Shown: in pieces, positions 50,801 through 63,036 of the stretch
Layout: every line of letters begins with the position of its first letter
Numbering within the stretch: the first letter of the stretch is position 1
Assembly (NCBI GenBank): GCA_037074765.1
Contig: JBAMDO010000159.1
Coordinates: 1-64,000 of the forward strand
Direction: 5' to 3'
DNA: 64,000 nt
Source: Mansonella perstans
Taxonomy: Eukaryota > Nematoda > Chromadorea > Rhabditida > Onchocercidae
Made by a program: the position numbers and the translations under genes
Notes under the pieces: generated by a model
What the model was told of the DNA's origin: nothing
What the model saw: only the letters and a program-made list of their open reading frames with translations
The model's database searches: none

Positions 50801-51438
50801 TTTACTGCAGTTAAAATAGCATAACGGGTTTTTAGAAAATTTACTGAGACACAAAAATAAAATACTCCAAACATAAAACGAACCTCATTATCATCACCTT
50901 CATCTTCATCAATCTCGTCTTCATCGACAACAAAACCTGCCATTTCCTTTTGAATTTTGGCTTCATCATCTTCACCATCGTCATCCTCTTCGTCATCCTC
51001 ATCATCGCTGTAAATCAAGCACAGAAATTCCAAATTTAGACATCAGTTAAAAATAGTAACTTACACAGATTTCATCTGCAAGCCTAAAAAATTCATTCTC
51101 TCAACTCTGCTGACTATTCTATCTATGATATGAGAATGGAAGTTCCAGTATTTAAGAAGCACAGCTGAATAAGAAATGAAGAATTGTACATACATACCTT
51201 CTACTGCTACTTAGTTGTGATGAAAGAAATCATACTAAATCATGTATCATTAGAACTGGATTAAAATTTTGTTGAAATTTAACCTCCTAATTCGTTTTTT
51301 CTTTTTTGCCTTCTCTTTCTTTTTCTGTTTTCGCTGTCGTTTAACTTTAGGTTCTAAATCATCATCATCAATGGATGTATCCGTTGTTTCACCTGAATTT
51401 TCGGACTCTTCCGCTTGATTGTCCAAAAATTCCGACAT
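41873..51438 (-). CDS. emb-5: Transcription elongation factor SPT6
   Basis: Histone chaperone and elongation factor travelling with RNA polymerase II. Coding exons: 51438-51284, 51007-50884, 50678-50505, 50325-50223, 50149-49992, 49919-49716, 49608-49507, 49263-49138, 48999-48910, 48844-48723, 48147-47964, 47843-47512, 47406-47346, 47202-47093, 46947-46803, 46659-46526, 46411-46294, 46030-45824, 45502-45350, 45224-45000, 44868-44794, 44647-44510, 44406-44223, 44162-44064, 43970-43819, 43663-43523, 43398-43255, 43180-43043, 42963-42811, 42608-42439, 42276-42089, 41964-41873; 4701 nt, 1566 aa. The N-terminus is strongly acidic (first 270 residues, [15 protein letters not shown]). Next come HTH/YqgF core ([19 protein letters not shown]), helix-hairpin-helix ([15 protein letters not shown]), S1 domain (residues about 1228-1320, [13 protein letters not shown]) and tandem SH2 (about 1345-1536, [19 protein letters not shown]). 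ATG at 51438 gives [12 protein letters not shown], as in other SPT6 proteins. The last exon is uncertain. Confidence 0.93.
43641..43740. repeat. 50-bp tandem duplication across an SPT6 3' splice site
   Basis: Copies at 43641-43690 and 43691-43740 are about 85% identical. The unit holds the intron end, the acceptor and the first about 20 bases of the exon starting at 43663. The upstream copy has TTGAG in place of TTAAG and GCGCGGCAGCATATTGATTC in place of GTGTGGCAACACATTGATTC. Confidence 0.85.
46147..46255. repeat. Local repeats in SPT6 intron
   Basis: Two copies of AACGTAGCTTAAAAAAAAAA followed by several overlapping AAGCTTTC units, in the intron between exons at 46411-46294 and 46030-45824. 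Confidence 0.7.
48159..48178. repeat. (AT)10 next to an SPT6 splice acceptor
   Basis: The dinucleotide run sits only about 12 bases upstream, in the transcript, of the acceptor of the exon 48147-47964, where a pyrimidine tract would normally be. Confidence 0.8.
48179..48715. other. T-rich SPT6 intron
   Basis: On the plus strand this intron is very T-rich, with short TATATA runs near 48620-48635. The open frames are low complexity and no gene is supported. Confidence 0.5.
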
Positions 51439-54400
51439 CCTCACTTTATGTTTTCCTCATTAATTCTCAAAATTGTCTGAAAAGGAAGATTTCATGCTTC
51501 CCTCAATTAAATCAATAAAAAATTCTGCACATTATGAAGTAAACAAACTGAACATATATACACACAACTTTGATAGATTCTCTACTATTCCTTTAACTAA
51601 GATGTATTAAATGAATAGATGAATTAAGTATCGATTTATTTGATAATATATTGAAAAATATTGACTGATTTAATCAATGCCAATAAATAATCGCAAATAT
51701 ATTGATGATGTAGTGATGAAAGAACAAAACGACGTGTATCATAAAATATTGAAAAACTCCCAGAAACAATCCTGCCATCCTAAAATTCTCAATGCAGTCA
51801 AGAACAAAATTCGGAATAATAACCTCACTGTAAAATCTTCAACGGTCACACAAACCACCACAGTGCCCTGCGACACAGCTCTTAAATGTCACATAGATTG
51901 AGCGAAATGCAAATAGTACATCTCACAGGATAACCTCAAGTATTGGATGTTACTTAACATGTACATCTATGTTGCGTAGTGGCTATCACGCAAGTTTCCG
52001 AGTAAACAAACGGGCAAATGGGCAATTCGGATCAAAATGACATGTAATTATGTAAGATTTTTAACTAGCTGCATGAAATTCTTTTCAACTACTCCAAATT
52101 CGAAAAAATTCAATTCAAAATTAACTGAAAATCAAAATTAGCTATTTTTAGGAAAGATTATTTTAAAATTTTGATATTAATTATGTTTTTTGAGAAGGAG
52201 CAGAGGTTATAGTTTGAATAACGAAAAATGAAAGATTGATCATATTGATGAATGTTCAATTCACAAGCAGAAATAAATTCAGGAATAAATGTGAGTAAAT
52301 ATAAATAAGAATACCATTGAGAAATTTTAGGAACATTTGATATTTGGCTATATCATTAGGATTTCCGAGCTAATCGTATGCGAATTAATTTCATCATCGA
52401 TTGATTTCATCGATTTTTCACCAATCATCATCTCAAGTGAATTGTCATTTAGAAATAATTTTTAAAACAATAAAACTTGGCAATAAAATTCAATTTTTTT
52501 CATTATATAAGTCCTAGATTTTACTTCAAGTTTGTTAAATCAAAAAATTTCAGAAAACAAAACGAAATTTCGTTATTAAAGTTTTTATTAATCTTAATTA
52601 AAGCTAATAATATTTTCAATTATTAAGACTAATTAGTTGGAAGAGAAGAAGTCCCACTGAATATGCTTTGTGTTCAAAAGTCATTTAATACATTATTGTT
52701 ATTTCGCTTTAAGTGGTTGAACTAGTATTCTTGATAATAAATTCACATTTTTATTCTTTTCAACTTCGTTTCTCTTAACCTTATCATTCAATAGCTTTTA
52801 ATATTTGTTTTAGAATTAAAAGTTTAAATTGTTTTTCAACGAAAAGAATTATTGAAAGCTTTCTTTTCCTGGATGTTAGTGAAATAAGCTAGAAAAATAT
52901 TACTCATTAAAAGACAGAAAGAAGGGATAATAACTAAATTCAGATTGCATAAATTTAATCGATATTGAAAAGACAGAAAAAAAGTTTCCTGTGAGTGAAA
53001 TTTCAAAAATTATCACTGAAGTTTTATGAATTGAGCAGACAGCTTGCTTTTCTTCTTTTTTGAAATTTGCAGTTGTCTTTTTTGCTTGGGTCATACAACA
53101 AGCCGAATGATTCAATCAGTTTATCAAAATCCATTATATTTCATTTTTGTTTCTTATTCATTTTACTTCTTATTTAACTGGTGTTTAATTTTTACTTCAG
53201 CAAAATTAGTTTATTTTAGTGCTAACAATTTAATTTAAAATTCAACGAAAAACTTGTTCAGTCAAAAATTAAATGAAAAAAAAAATTTATCAATTTGCAA
53301 ATACAACATTTCTCGCAAATAATTACGATAAGCGAGTGTTGGAGATGATAGTAATGATTAATGTTTTGGATTAATTTGAATATTTTACAGATCATAATTG
53401 ATATTTTTGTTCACTTCAAATATTTCAACACTTTATTAGTAACTCGTTTAAGTGATATATGCCCAAGTGGACAAAATTAATTTACACTTTCTGTAAAGTG
53501 CAAATTTTTGAAATCAATTTCGATAAAGTTTGAAATTAAGTTAAAATTAAGTCAATGTTGATGTAAAGAACAACTAATAAGCACATAGCCTTCCAGTTGA
53601 GAAAAACACAATTTTTATGTTTTTTATGTGTATAGACTATAGACGTATAAAAACACTTTCATCAATAATATTATGCGACTTTTTTTGTCTCGTCCTTTCA
53701 CTTCTGCTATTCACTTTTAATTAATCCATAAAAGGTGACAAATAATTTCAGTTGCGAAATTTTTTGAAAAAAGTCTAGCTTAAACGAAATTAAAATTACA
53801 TGCGTCACTTATTCACTAAATTTAAAAATTACAATTAAATAACCCCTTACTTATTATTGTACTTATGACAGACAAAAAGTTTCCTTTTCCTTTTTTATGA
53901 ATGAAAAGATTTCATTTTGCAAATATTTGCGAATATTTAACAGAAATGAAGAGGAAGAAAGAGGGGAAAAGAAGGGAAGAATATAAGAAGCTCATCATGC
54001 TACATTATTAGCAAGAATCAGTAATCAGTTAACTAAATGTTACATACACTCGCTGTTGCTCTAGAAATGACATTTGTCCTTAAGGCAAAATGATTTTGGT
54101 CGTTGGACAGCTGTGATGCTGAACATTGAAGTGCATCAACGATATATCCTCGGGAGCTCGAGAATAGAAGATTGAAAGTGGGATGATTTTGTCAGCTGGC
54201 AGTCAGACAGTCATTCCACCTAAACACTATCAGCTTCATCTACTTCTTCACCACTTTTCTTCTTCAGTCTGAGCTTGTTGGCTTATCAGTGTATGTTTAC
54301 TAATTACATTTCTCATCAATACTTACTTTCTAGTATGGAATTACACCTCTTCTGTAGGTGCATCAGTATGATACATAGGAAATGCGTATTTGACTTTGTT

Positions 54401-54880
54401 GGTTAATTTCAAACAAACTTTCTATCGTATGCAACAATTATACATATATTTGATATTGTTTTATTAGTTATCATAAGAAATTAGTTTGATATAAAGGCGT
54501 AATCAATACTACTCAGAGTGGCCATTAAGTCAACGAAAACTAGGAAAGGTAAATTATCAATACAATTATATCACCTGTATATCATTGAAAATTTTGTCCT
54601 GCAAAATAAAAGAAATTTCGTTGATTTATCAGTTTGATAAAGTATAAAATAAACGAAATTATAAATGAAGATATTTGGACAACAATTTGCTAATCCAAAT
54701 TTAATTTTTAGCAAACTATTGAAAGGCAGGAATTTACGTCCGCTCATTTCATTCATTCATTTGTCATACTTTTTCTGAATATAGCAACTGTGCTGTCGAG
54801 AAATAACGGAACTTCTCCAAATGATTGGGAAGTTAAGCAATCGATGGAAATGTTTTCAAATATTATAAACTTATCCAAAC
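51439..54880. other. Divergent upstream region of SPT6 and the receptor kinase
   Basis: A 3.4 kb region between two divergent start codons. No gene is supported; an open frame at 51677-51901 on the plus strand lacks splice context and known motifs. A less AT-rich patch at about 54040-54260 lies 0.6-0.8 kb upstream of the kinase start and is the best promoter candidate. Confidence 0.4.
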
Positions 54881-57800
54881 ATGTTGCTACTATTATTAGC
54901 AATAGATTTCTTGTTGTTCCCGGTTTGTACTGGTGGAGTTAGTCGAGAAGGCAATAAATGTAATGATCAGTGTGATTATTATGCTGATACTACTGCTTAT
55001 GAAAATTGTATGAAGAAATGCTCATCTGACAGATTTTCAACTAATACTTTCACTACCAGAAGTATTTTTTTCATTAATTAATTAATTGATTGAAAAGTGA
55101 CTAATTTATTTATTTTAACTTATCATAAAACATAATTTTTAAATCTAAACAGAACTAGTAGATGTCATTATCAAATTCGGCAAGAAAAAAAACAAAGTTG
55201 GATTAGTAATAATTAATTAGTAATAAATTAGTAATAACTGTAACAATGATTTCTACTCAATTTTAGGATATCCATCGCCGCCGTTCAACATTAGCGTCAG
55301 TACGACTGTAATTATCGGCAATGTGAAATTCTTAGAATCAACTATTAACTGGGACTCTGAACCTGGTAAACTTCATATTTTGTTTGCATTTTTGGAACAA
55401 TTAATTACTTTAATTATAAATGATTCTCTTTTTTCCCTTCTTTCGTTTTTTCACTTCTTAATTCTATTCAATATTTTCACTTTACACAAGACAACTCAAT
55501 CATTTCATCGAGTAAATTTTGGTATTTATGTTCATCAATGAATTGGAAAATTTTTTAAATAGTTCTAATTTCTATCGTATATCATTTCGCAAGAAATAAA
55601 TAAATCATCAGAACAATTGTTATTGCATATTATCGATAATAATTATTATTAGTGGTATTAATTACTGTTACTAATATTGTTAATGCTAATATTACTACCA
55701 ATATTATCGTTATTACTATTACTGTTGCTATACGTTATTATCTTTACTATCGTAATTATAATCATTATTATGTTTCACATGATAATTGCATACATTAGCA
55801 CACATCTGGAAAATCACATTGATCATAACAGAAAGCGAGCTTTTTTAATGGGACGACGACCATATCGTAATCTAACATCTGGAAAACAGCAGAAAACTGT
55901 TGTGAATCTTATAATAGCAGTCCTTTTTTTTAAAATTCACATTTAACATAACGGAAAATGTTATTTCATTGAATTCAAATAAGCAAATAACGAATTTCCG
56001 ATTTAAGATTCTAAATGTGAAAAATCCGGGAATTTGATAAAAAAAGGACAAACTCAGAAAATTTTTTAAAAAAGGAAGAGAAAGAGGAATAGGAAGTAGA
56101 TATGAAATGACTTATAGTAAATGCGTCAATGAATATTTTTGTACTTAGAAAATTTCTTTTTCATAAAAATTAATCAAAATTTCAATGAATTTTTTTAGAC
56201 AGTGGACGTATTGGATATTATTTGCGGGTAACAGCCGTAGAAGAGTGGTGCGAACACGATTTTCCCGGATATTATACTTATGAAATTGGACCGGTAAGGG
56301 CTGAAAAAATTAATAAGGAATTTTGGAAGTTTCAGATTAAATTAAATTAAGAGCAGAAATGTTGGAAAAGAGTATGAAACACGGGAAGGAAATAAAAGAA
56401 AGAAATCAGCAAAAACTAAAGAATAGTAAAAATTGTAAAAAAGTACCATGAAATTTTTGTATAAGTTTTAATCTCATCCGCCAAATTACTCCCGTCAGTT
56501 TTTACAGAGTATAAATAAGATTAGTAAGAAATCAAATAATCTCAAGAATTTTTCAAAAATTTTCAAAAATAAAAGAAATGCCCGCACTTCAAAAACGGTT
56601 CAGAGAAAGGTTGACAAAGAGATTTGGTTTTAATTTAACTTTAAAATTTCTTTTTTTTAATCCTTTTCATCATGAATTTCAAGATAAAAATTACTGCATC
56701 GATCATTTGCCTGAAGATGTCTTTTTATTAAGCAAAAAGATCTTTGGACATTAACATTTATACATTGAATATTTTAAAACTTTTGAGATTCTATCCATAA
56801 GGTTAACAAACAAAGAGCAATTACAATGAGTGAAAAAAAATTTATCAAATGGAAACTGACAGAAAACTCGTTTAAATCAAAGTTTCAATCCGAACTTGTA
56901 CTTTTACTTCCTCCTTTTTACTCGAGCGTATTTCAAGATTCGAACCTAAAGCTGAAAATAGGCTGAAATAGAGCTGGAAATTTTGATATTTTTTTAGTTT
57001 CATCTCACTGTGTTATCAAATTTATCTATGAATAAAGCAAGCATACCGTAGAATTCTACGCATTTCATTACGAGTAATTAATTAATTAGCTTGTTATAAC
57101 AACAGTTCCGACAAAACAATTAACTGTTTTTAACAAAAACAATCAATGAACATTTTGTATTTTTTTGCTTTAATTTGAAAAAGAATTAATTTTTTAAAAA
57201 AATTGTCAAAAAGAAATTTTACAGATGGAACGATCTCATATTATTCCCGCAATGACAACTAATTCTGAGCCACTGGAAATCCAACATGATTGTACATATC
57301 TTGTACATATGCATTCAGTTCCTTATCCTTACGGTGATCCAAATTTTGCTGCTGTTGTAAATTATGTGGTGCCTCCATGTATTGAAGGATACTGTAGCTG
57401 CGCCAGTATGTTATCATTTTACTGATCTATAAATCTTTTGATCCATGATAAATTCATTCATCGTTTTTTCTATACATATTAAATTTAGGTCAAAATGCTG
57501 TACCAGTGGCTGAAAATGTATCAGTTCAGACGTATCAAAAAGATGGCGCAATAAAAGCTGCTGTTAGCTGGATGTATCCCGCTATTGGCGGTCATACACA
57601 TCAATTCCGATTTGATCTCAGTGAAAGGTAAGATACGAATTGATGATTATAATTTTTGTTCCATCCCTTTTATTACTGCTCTTCTTATCAATCAATAGTC
57701 CGTATATTTCATTACTTTTACTGTTGATCAATCATTCACATATTTTTTTTGCAGAAAAAAGTAATGATTTGTATTTTTTAATTTTGATATTATTCAATCG

Positions 57801-60800
57801 ATATTTCACATATTTTATTGGATAAAATTAATAATAATTTCAGATTTTATCACAGCCATCTCAGTTTTGCTAATCCAAATGCATTTAAATATCGTATCGC
57901 TGATATGCCATCACATGTCGTTTATGCTGAAGAGGTAAGTGTTGATAATAATAATGAAGAATGAGATATTAAGCTAAGATAATTATTATATTTGTAACTT
58001 ACTTGATTTCATCATTCGTTCACTTAATTATTAGATCAATTAGCGATTTGCAGAATGTTACATCGCTTTCAACTGTATTACCCATCGATTTGGCATCAAA
58101 TGAGGAATATAGGTTGACAATTTTTGCAATGAATGATCAATTGTGTCATAGTGATGATGTAACCGTTTCATTTTTCACTGGGCCAATTTTGACCGACGAA
58201 GATATGGCGACACTACCAGCTGGTGAGTTTTTCGTTTTTTTCTCTTCAATCAAAAATATTTAATCTCTTTGCGCATAAATTAATTTAGTAATGAGAGGAG
58301 CACTCTACTAAAGTACAAATAAATTATTTTTAGCAAAAAAAATGAAAAGATTAAAATAATGAGCATTAGCATTTTCGTTATTAAATATTTTCATGGCTGA
58401 TAAAATCTGTTTAAATCAGGTGGTGAAAATGAAACCGAAGATTTTTATCAAAAAGAAATATACAATGTGACCGATGTGGAAGGTATCAATAAGATACCAC
58501 CACTAATTCGTGAACTACCAGAAAAATCTCTCTATTCACCAATAGTCATCTTGGCGGCAACTTTTGCGCTTGTAACAGCGATCTCAATGGCTTGCTTTAT
58601 TGCTTATTGCTCGATGCGCAAATTTTATAAGAATGGCAAATCACAAATCGAGAAATCAACAGTGATACCTTGGGCGATGGCACATTCCAGGTTGTATGAA
58701 ATGTTGACACTTTCTAGTAAATTCTTGAAAACTTTTAAGCAATGCTTTTTACAATACATATTTTAGAAGGAATAAACTGCAGAAAGTATTTCTTGTTAAA
58801 TTTTAATTTTTTAAAGTTTTTTTTTTCTATTTATTTCAATGTATTTCATTGGGGAAATAAGCAAAGAACAACAAAAATTATTTTTCCTTACAGTCATTCA
58901 ATGCTCGAAACAAATATCCTTTATCGTCACACTGACAATTTGGCATCCCAAATTGATTACGAGATACCATTCAATCAAATTCAAGTTGGTGGCATCATCG
59001 GACAAGGTTCATTTTGCTTTCTTTTATATAAAGCTGCAAAATAAGTGAATAAAAGAAATACTGAAATTCCTCCAAGAAACTGTGAGTAGACTGCGATGAA
59101 ATGAAGTAAAAAACGATTTGAATTATTCGAAGAAAATTTAATTTGCTACGGACTGAAATATTTAAATGTAGATTTTTATGAGAGATAATATGGACGGAAG
59201 AATTAGCAGCTAGGTTGCTTATTTTGTTTTAGGTTCATTTGACGCCGTATTTATGGATACCGTCTTATGTTGTTTAACCTATTCATCTTATTTTAGGTGC
59301 ATTTGGTACCGTATGTATGGGTACCGCTTATGGTGTTGAAGGATATATTGGCCCAACAACAGTTGCTGTTAAACAATTAAAAACTAATGCTGATGAAAAT
59401 GAAAAGCGTGAATTTTTAGCTGAAATGGACATAATGAAACAGGTCATTTCTAATGAGCTGTTGCATTAAAAGAATTGATAAAAAAGTTATTTAATTAATA
59501 ATTTGATTTTTCTTGAGAAAGAGGCAGGTTGAATTGAAACTATTCGAAAACTTTTCATATAAATCTATTTAAATTCAAACATTCGTATTAATTTTCCCTA
59601 ATTAATTACCTGGTAATATGACTAGTAATGTTTGATTCATAAATAACATATACATTGTAGTAGCTAATAAAGGAGAAACATATTAACGTTTGTTTATATA
59701 AATAGCACAAGGCTTTTTGTGTTTATTATTGCTTGAAACTTGACGTAGAAATGATTTGTTTCTTTATTCAAATATCCATTTGATCATTTTATGTTTATTG
59801 ATCAAAATTTTGCAGAGCGAAATCATTGCAGGTTGGTAGGCATCCAAATATTGTTGCAATGTATGGCTGTTGTACGGAACCAAATCACCAGTGTATGATT
59901 ATGGAGTATGTACCATTTGGCGATCTCAAGCATTATTTACAGAATCTTCGAAAACAGGTGTTACTTCTTTGCTATTATGATTAGGTTATTAGTATCGCGA
60001 TAATGCTATAGATAATCCTGATTATGATGAACTAATTTGTTTTAGTTTGATCGAGCAATGGTAAATATGAAATCGTCATTTTACGGACGTGATGCGCCAG
60101 TTAGTCCATCACTGCCGCCATCAATGCATTCATCGTTTCTTTCAAATTTGGATGATAATTCAGCACATAACGAGGCATACCATATGGATCCCGCTGAATT
60201 GCAAAGCTTCGCTATACAAGTTGCAAATGGAATGGTAAGTTTTTTCAATTTGTAGTCTCCTTTTTCTTTTTCAATCAATTAAACTTAAAAACTTGTTCAA
60301 GTTTATAAAATTTTTAAGTTTTCGTCAAATTTAATACTTATGTGCAGAATTTTTAAAAAACATCATAAGATTTTTATTTTTAACTGATCTATTCAAAAAT
60401 TTATTTAAATTTATTGAATTCCAAAAAATTTAGCTGAGTTTATTAATTAATAATAAAAGACCAATAATAAATTTAATAAAATAGATAAAAGTACATACCT
60501 GTACTTTATTTTTTTTTATTATTTTTTAAGGCACATATCGAATCACTGGGTATTGTCCATCGAGATTTAGCTGCGAGAAATATCTTAGTTGGTCGCGGAA
60601 ATCAGTTGAAAATAAGTGACTTTGGATTATCGCGACATGGTGTTTATGTTAAAACAAGTAAAGGTGTAATACCACTTCGGTGGTTATCTGTTGAAGCAAT
60701 CCAACGAAATATTTATTCAACAAAGAGTGATGTTTGGGTTGGTCTCTTTTTACATATTTACATAATAAAAACAAAATTAAATTTTTTTTGATAAATTTTA

Positions 60801-63036
60801 AATTAATATTGTAAACATATCAACTAACAAAGAAATTTAAAAATTATTGAAATATATTTTGTGTTTTTTTTCTTTCTCCATCTATGTCTCTCTTTCTCTC
60901 TCTCTCTCTCAAATTTGCAGTGTACATAAAAAATAATTACGAAGGTGTTGTAAAGGCAAAATTAGTTAATTCAAAATTAAATACTTTCATTTCACCTTTT
61001 TTCACTCTGTGTGAAGCTGAAATACAATAAGTTTATTTAAAACGTATTTTGCAAATGATTGCGATCAGAGAGCTGCAAGGATAGATATTAATGAGAATGG
61101 TATAATACATAGCCTATAGCCTAACGTTCACTAATTAAATGAAAAATTTCATATAAAATTGACAGATTAGTTGCTCATTTAATAATACCTCTGACAACAT
61201 TCCAATGACTGTTAGGTGTGTAAGTGGCGCATTGAGAAGATTTAAACAATTAACACTTTCTCTTCATTCCTACTGACTCTACCTTATCTAATCGAGGTTC
61301 ATTCTTAACTTTTTAGCTCCTCACAAATATTATGCTAATCGTAAATATTATAAATTTCATTTGATTAAAATGAAAAACACTTAAATTCTTATCTTTTCAA
61401 AAGTTCCCATTGCTACTTTTTCTCCACTACCTATCCATCCTCCGCCCTTCCCTTCGCCCTTCTCTTTCATCCTTCCTTTCTTGAATTTTCTCCAGTCTTA
61501 ACATCAATTTATTACTTTTTACACCTTAACAGCCGATAATTTTGTTGCCTGCTTGCCCATCCCCAAATCTCTGAAAAATGTCAATTATATTCGATTTGTT
61601 CAGCTAGGTCAGCTGGTCAGTCAGTTAGTCTGTCCGTCTGTTTGTTTAGCATCATCTTTGTTTCAGTTAATCTTCTTTAAGCTTACAATTGATAACAATG
61701 ATTATTACTTGAAACATTGATTTAGAGGGATTAGATAAATCAAGATAAAGAAAGAATTAAATGATAAAATGAAAATAAATGACAAGCAGTAAAGTCATAT
61801 AACAAGTGATAACTAATCAAACAATAAAATGACAATAGTGAGGTTATGTGATAAGTGACAATTGATCAAATGATAAAATGCTAATAACAAATGATAAGTG
61901 ATTAATTAACGGTACAAAGAGATCGTTTAACGCGTCTGTTTTATTGAAAAGTGAAAATATGTTCAAACAACAGTAATATTTCAATTCGAGATTCGACAAA
62001 TTTTATGAAATTTAACTTTTTGAGAATTTAGACGAAAAAGAAAATGGAGGAAAAAATTAATAAATCATTTGATTGCCTGTACTATGTACTGAGTGTTTGA
62101 ATTTTTATAAATCAAGTAAAAACAAAACAAAATGACAAAATTTTTTTTCAATTTTAATATGTATTTGCAGGCATACGGTGTCGTTTTATGGGAAATTTGC
62201 ACTCTTGGTGGCTTTCCATATCCGACTGTTAGTGATAAAGACCTTTTGAAATATTTACTTCAGGGTAATCGATTAGAAAAACCCGTATCGTCTAGCAATG
62301 AAGTGTATGCTTTTATCATTTACAATTAAAAGGAAATTAAAATGCAAAATAGGACGCGGAATTGATTTAAAACGCTATAAAATGATTGTATCTTTGAATA
62401 TTTCAAACATAAAAGTATCGTTAAAAGTATTCTTCTTGAAAGTATAAAAATATTTCTGAGTTAATTTAGGCTACAAAAGCATGAAGAAAAAAACAAAAAT
62501 TTTTTTTTTGAATTTAAAATTTCGAAATTTAGATATGACGTGATGATTCAGTGCTGGTCACATAATGCAAACGATCGGCCATCATTTGCTTATCTTTGTG
62601 AACATCTTAATAATCTGAATAGTCAGCAATGTCCCTATGTTGAGTTTGTTCCCGGTGATATTCTACCGCCACCTGGTCTGTCTATTAGCTTAATTTCAAA
62701 TTTTCTTTGAAATTTTAAGCATAAAAAAATGATTGAAATCAATCTCATTTTATCAATTAATTGGATGATTTCAGTACCTTGAAAAATATTTGAGAGTTCG
62801 AATCTTTTGAAATAATACGATATCAAAGCAAATTTCTTGGCATAAATTCATGTTTTTACTAATCATTGAAATTGTTAAGCAAAGATAACTCAAATTGATA
62901 TATCTCATCAAAATTAATTAGTGTAAACAAAATAATTTCAGACGGTTACTGTGAATTAGTGGGAAGACCAATGACACATACCGATTTGTCAGCAATTGCC
63001 GATTTAGAAACAGCGGAAGTCGTTGATGAAAACTGA
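54881..63036 (+). CDS. Receptor tyrosine kinase with fibronectin-like ectodomain
   Basis: Single-pass receptor tyrosine kinase. Coding exons: 54881-55061, 55267-55365, 56199-56293, 57225-57405, 57489-57627, 57844-57934, 58054-58222, 58420-58690, 58894-59006, 59297-59442, 59832-59957, 60046-60234, 60531-60737, 62171-62304, 62533-62675, 62942-63036 (2379 nt, 792 aa). Signal peptide at 1-17 (MLLLLLAIDFLLFP), then a double CX3C motif (CNDQC...CMKKC), fibronectin III-like segments to about 318, a transmembrane helix near 359-381 and kinase at about 436-757. Motifs seen: GQGAFGTV loop, VAVKQLK lysine, HRDLAARN, SDFGLS, SDVWAYGVVLWEICTLGG, and QCWSHNANDRPS. A kinase insert of roughly 40 residues (538-600) and the NRLEKPVSSSNEVYDVM segment place it in the FGFR/VEGFR/TIE/RET superfamily; nematode HIR-1-type kinases are a possible match. 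The usual APE motif reads SVE, and the activation loop has one tyrosine. Confidence 0.9.
59225..59345 (+). repeat. Duplicated kinase exon start (glycine-loop pseudo-exon)
   Basis: The first about 45 bases of the exon starting at 59297, with their acceptor, are repeated upstream: TTTTAG then GTTCATTTGACGCCGTATTT at 59227-59252 resembles TTTTAG then GTGCATTTGGTACCGTATGT at 59291-59316. The upstream copy would replace the loop glycine with aspartate (GSFDAV versus GAFGTV). The copies are 64 bases apart, so reading through both would shift the frame. Confidence 0.8.
60738..62170. other. Large kinase-gene intron
   Basis: A 1.4 kb intron interrupts the kinase domain between SDVW and AYGV. It holds a CT microsatellite at about 60883-60911, a GTCAG-rich stretch near 61600-61640 and a run of TGATAA sites at 61690-61897. 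No coding exon is seen within it. Confidence 0.6.
61690..61897. promoter_or_regulatory. Cluster of six TGATAA sites
   Basis: TGATAA occurs at 61690, 61762, 61807, 61849, 61871 and 61892, most followed by AATGA or GTGA, all on the plus strand. TGATAA is the core of GATA-factor sites (intestinal ELT-2 type in nematodes). The local sequence is also repetitive, so the cluster may reflect repeat expansion. Confidence 0.35.

Noticed and set aside
51677..51901. 74-codon plus-strand ORF upstream of SPT6
   Set aside because: Isolated, with no splice site or motif; length expected by chance in this composition, although its amino-acid makeup is not extreme.
53044..53238. 64-codon Phe/Tyr-rich plus-strand ORF
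   Set aside because: AT-rich composition artefact with no signals.
55677..55946. 89-codon plus-strand ORF in a kinase intron
   Set aside because: Begins in a low-complexity TTA/ATT tract and falls inside the intron 55366-56198, whose flanking exons join in phase.
56938..56950. GGTTCGAATC on the minus strand, like a tRNA B box
   Set aside because: A T-arm can be drawn, but no matching acceptor stem or A box lies upstream, so it is not a tRNA gene.
62794..62804. GAGTTCGAATC on the plus strand, like a tRNA B box
   Set aside because: Acceptor and D arms cannot be formed; it sits in a kinase-gene intron.
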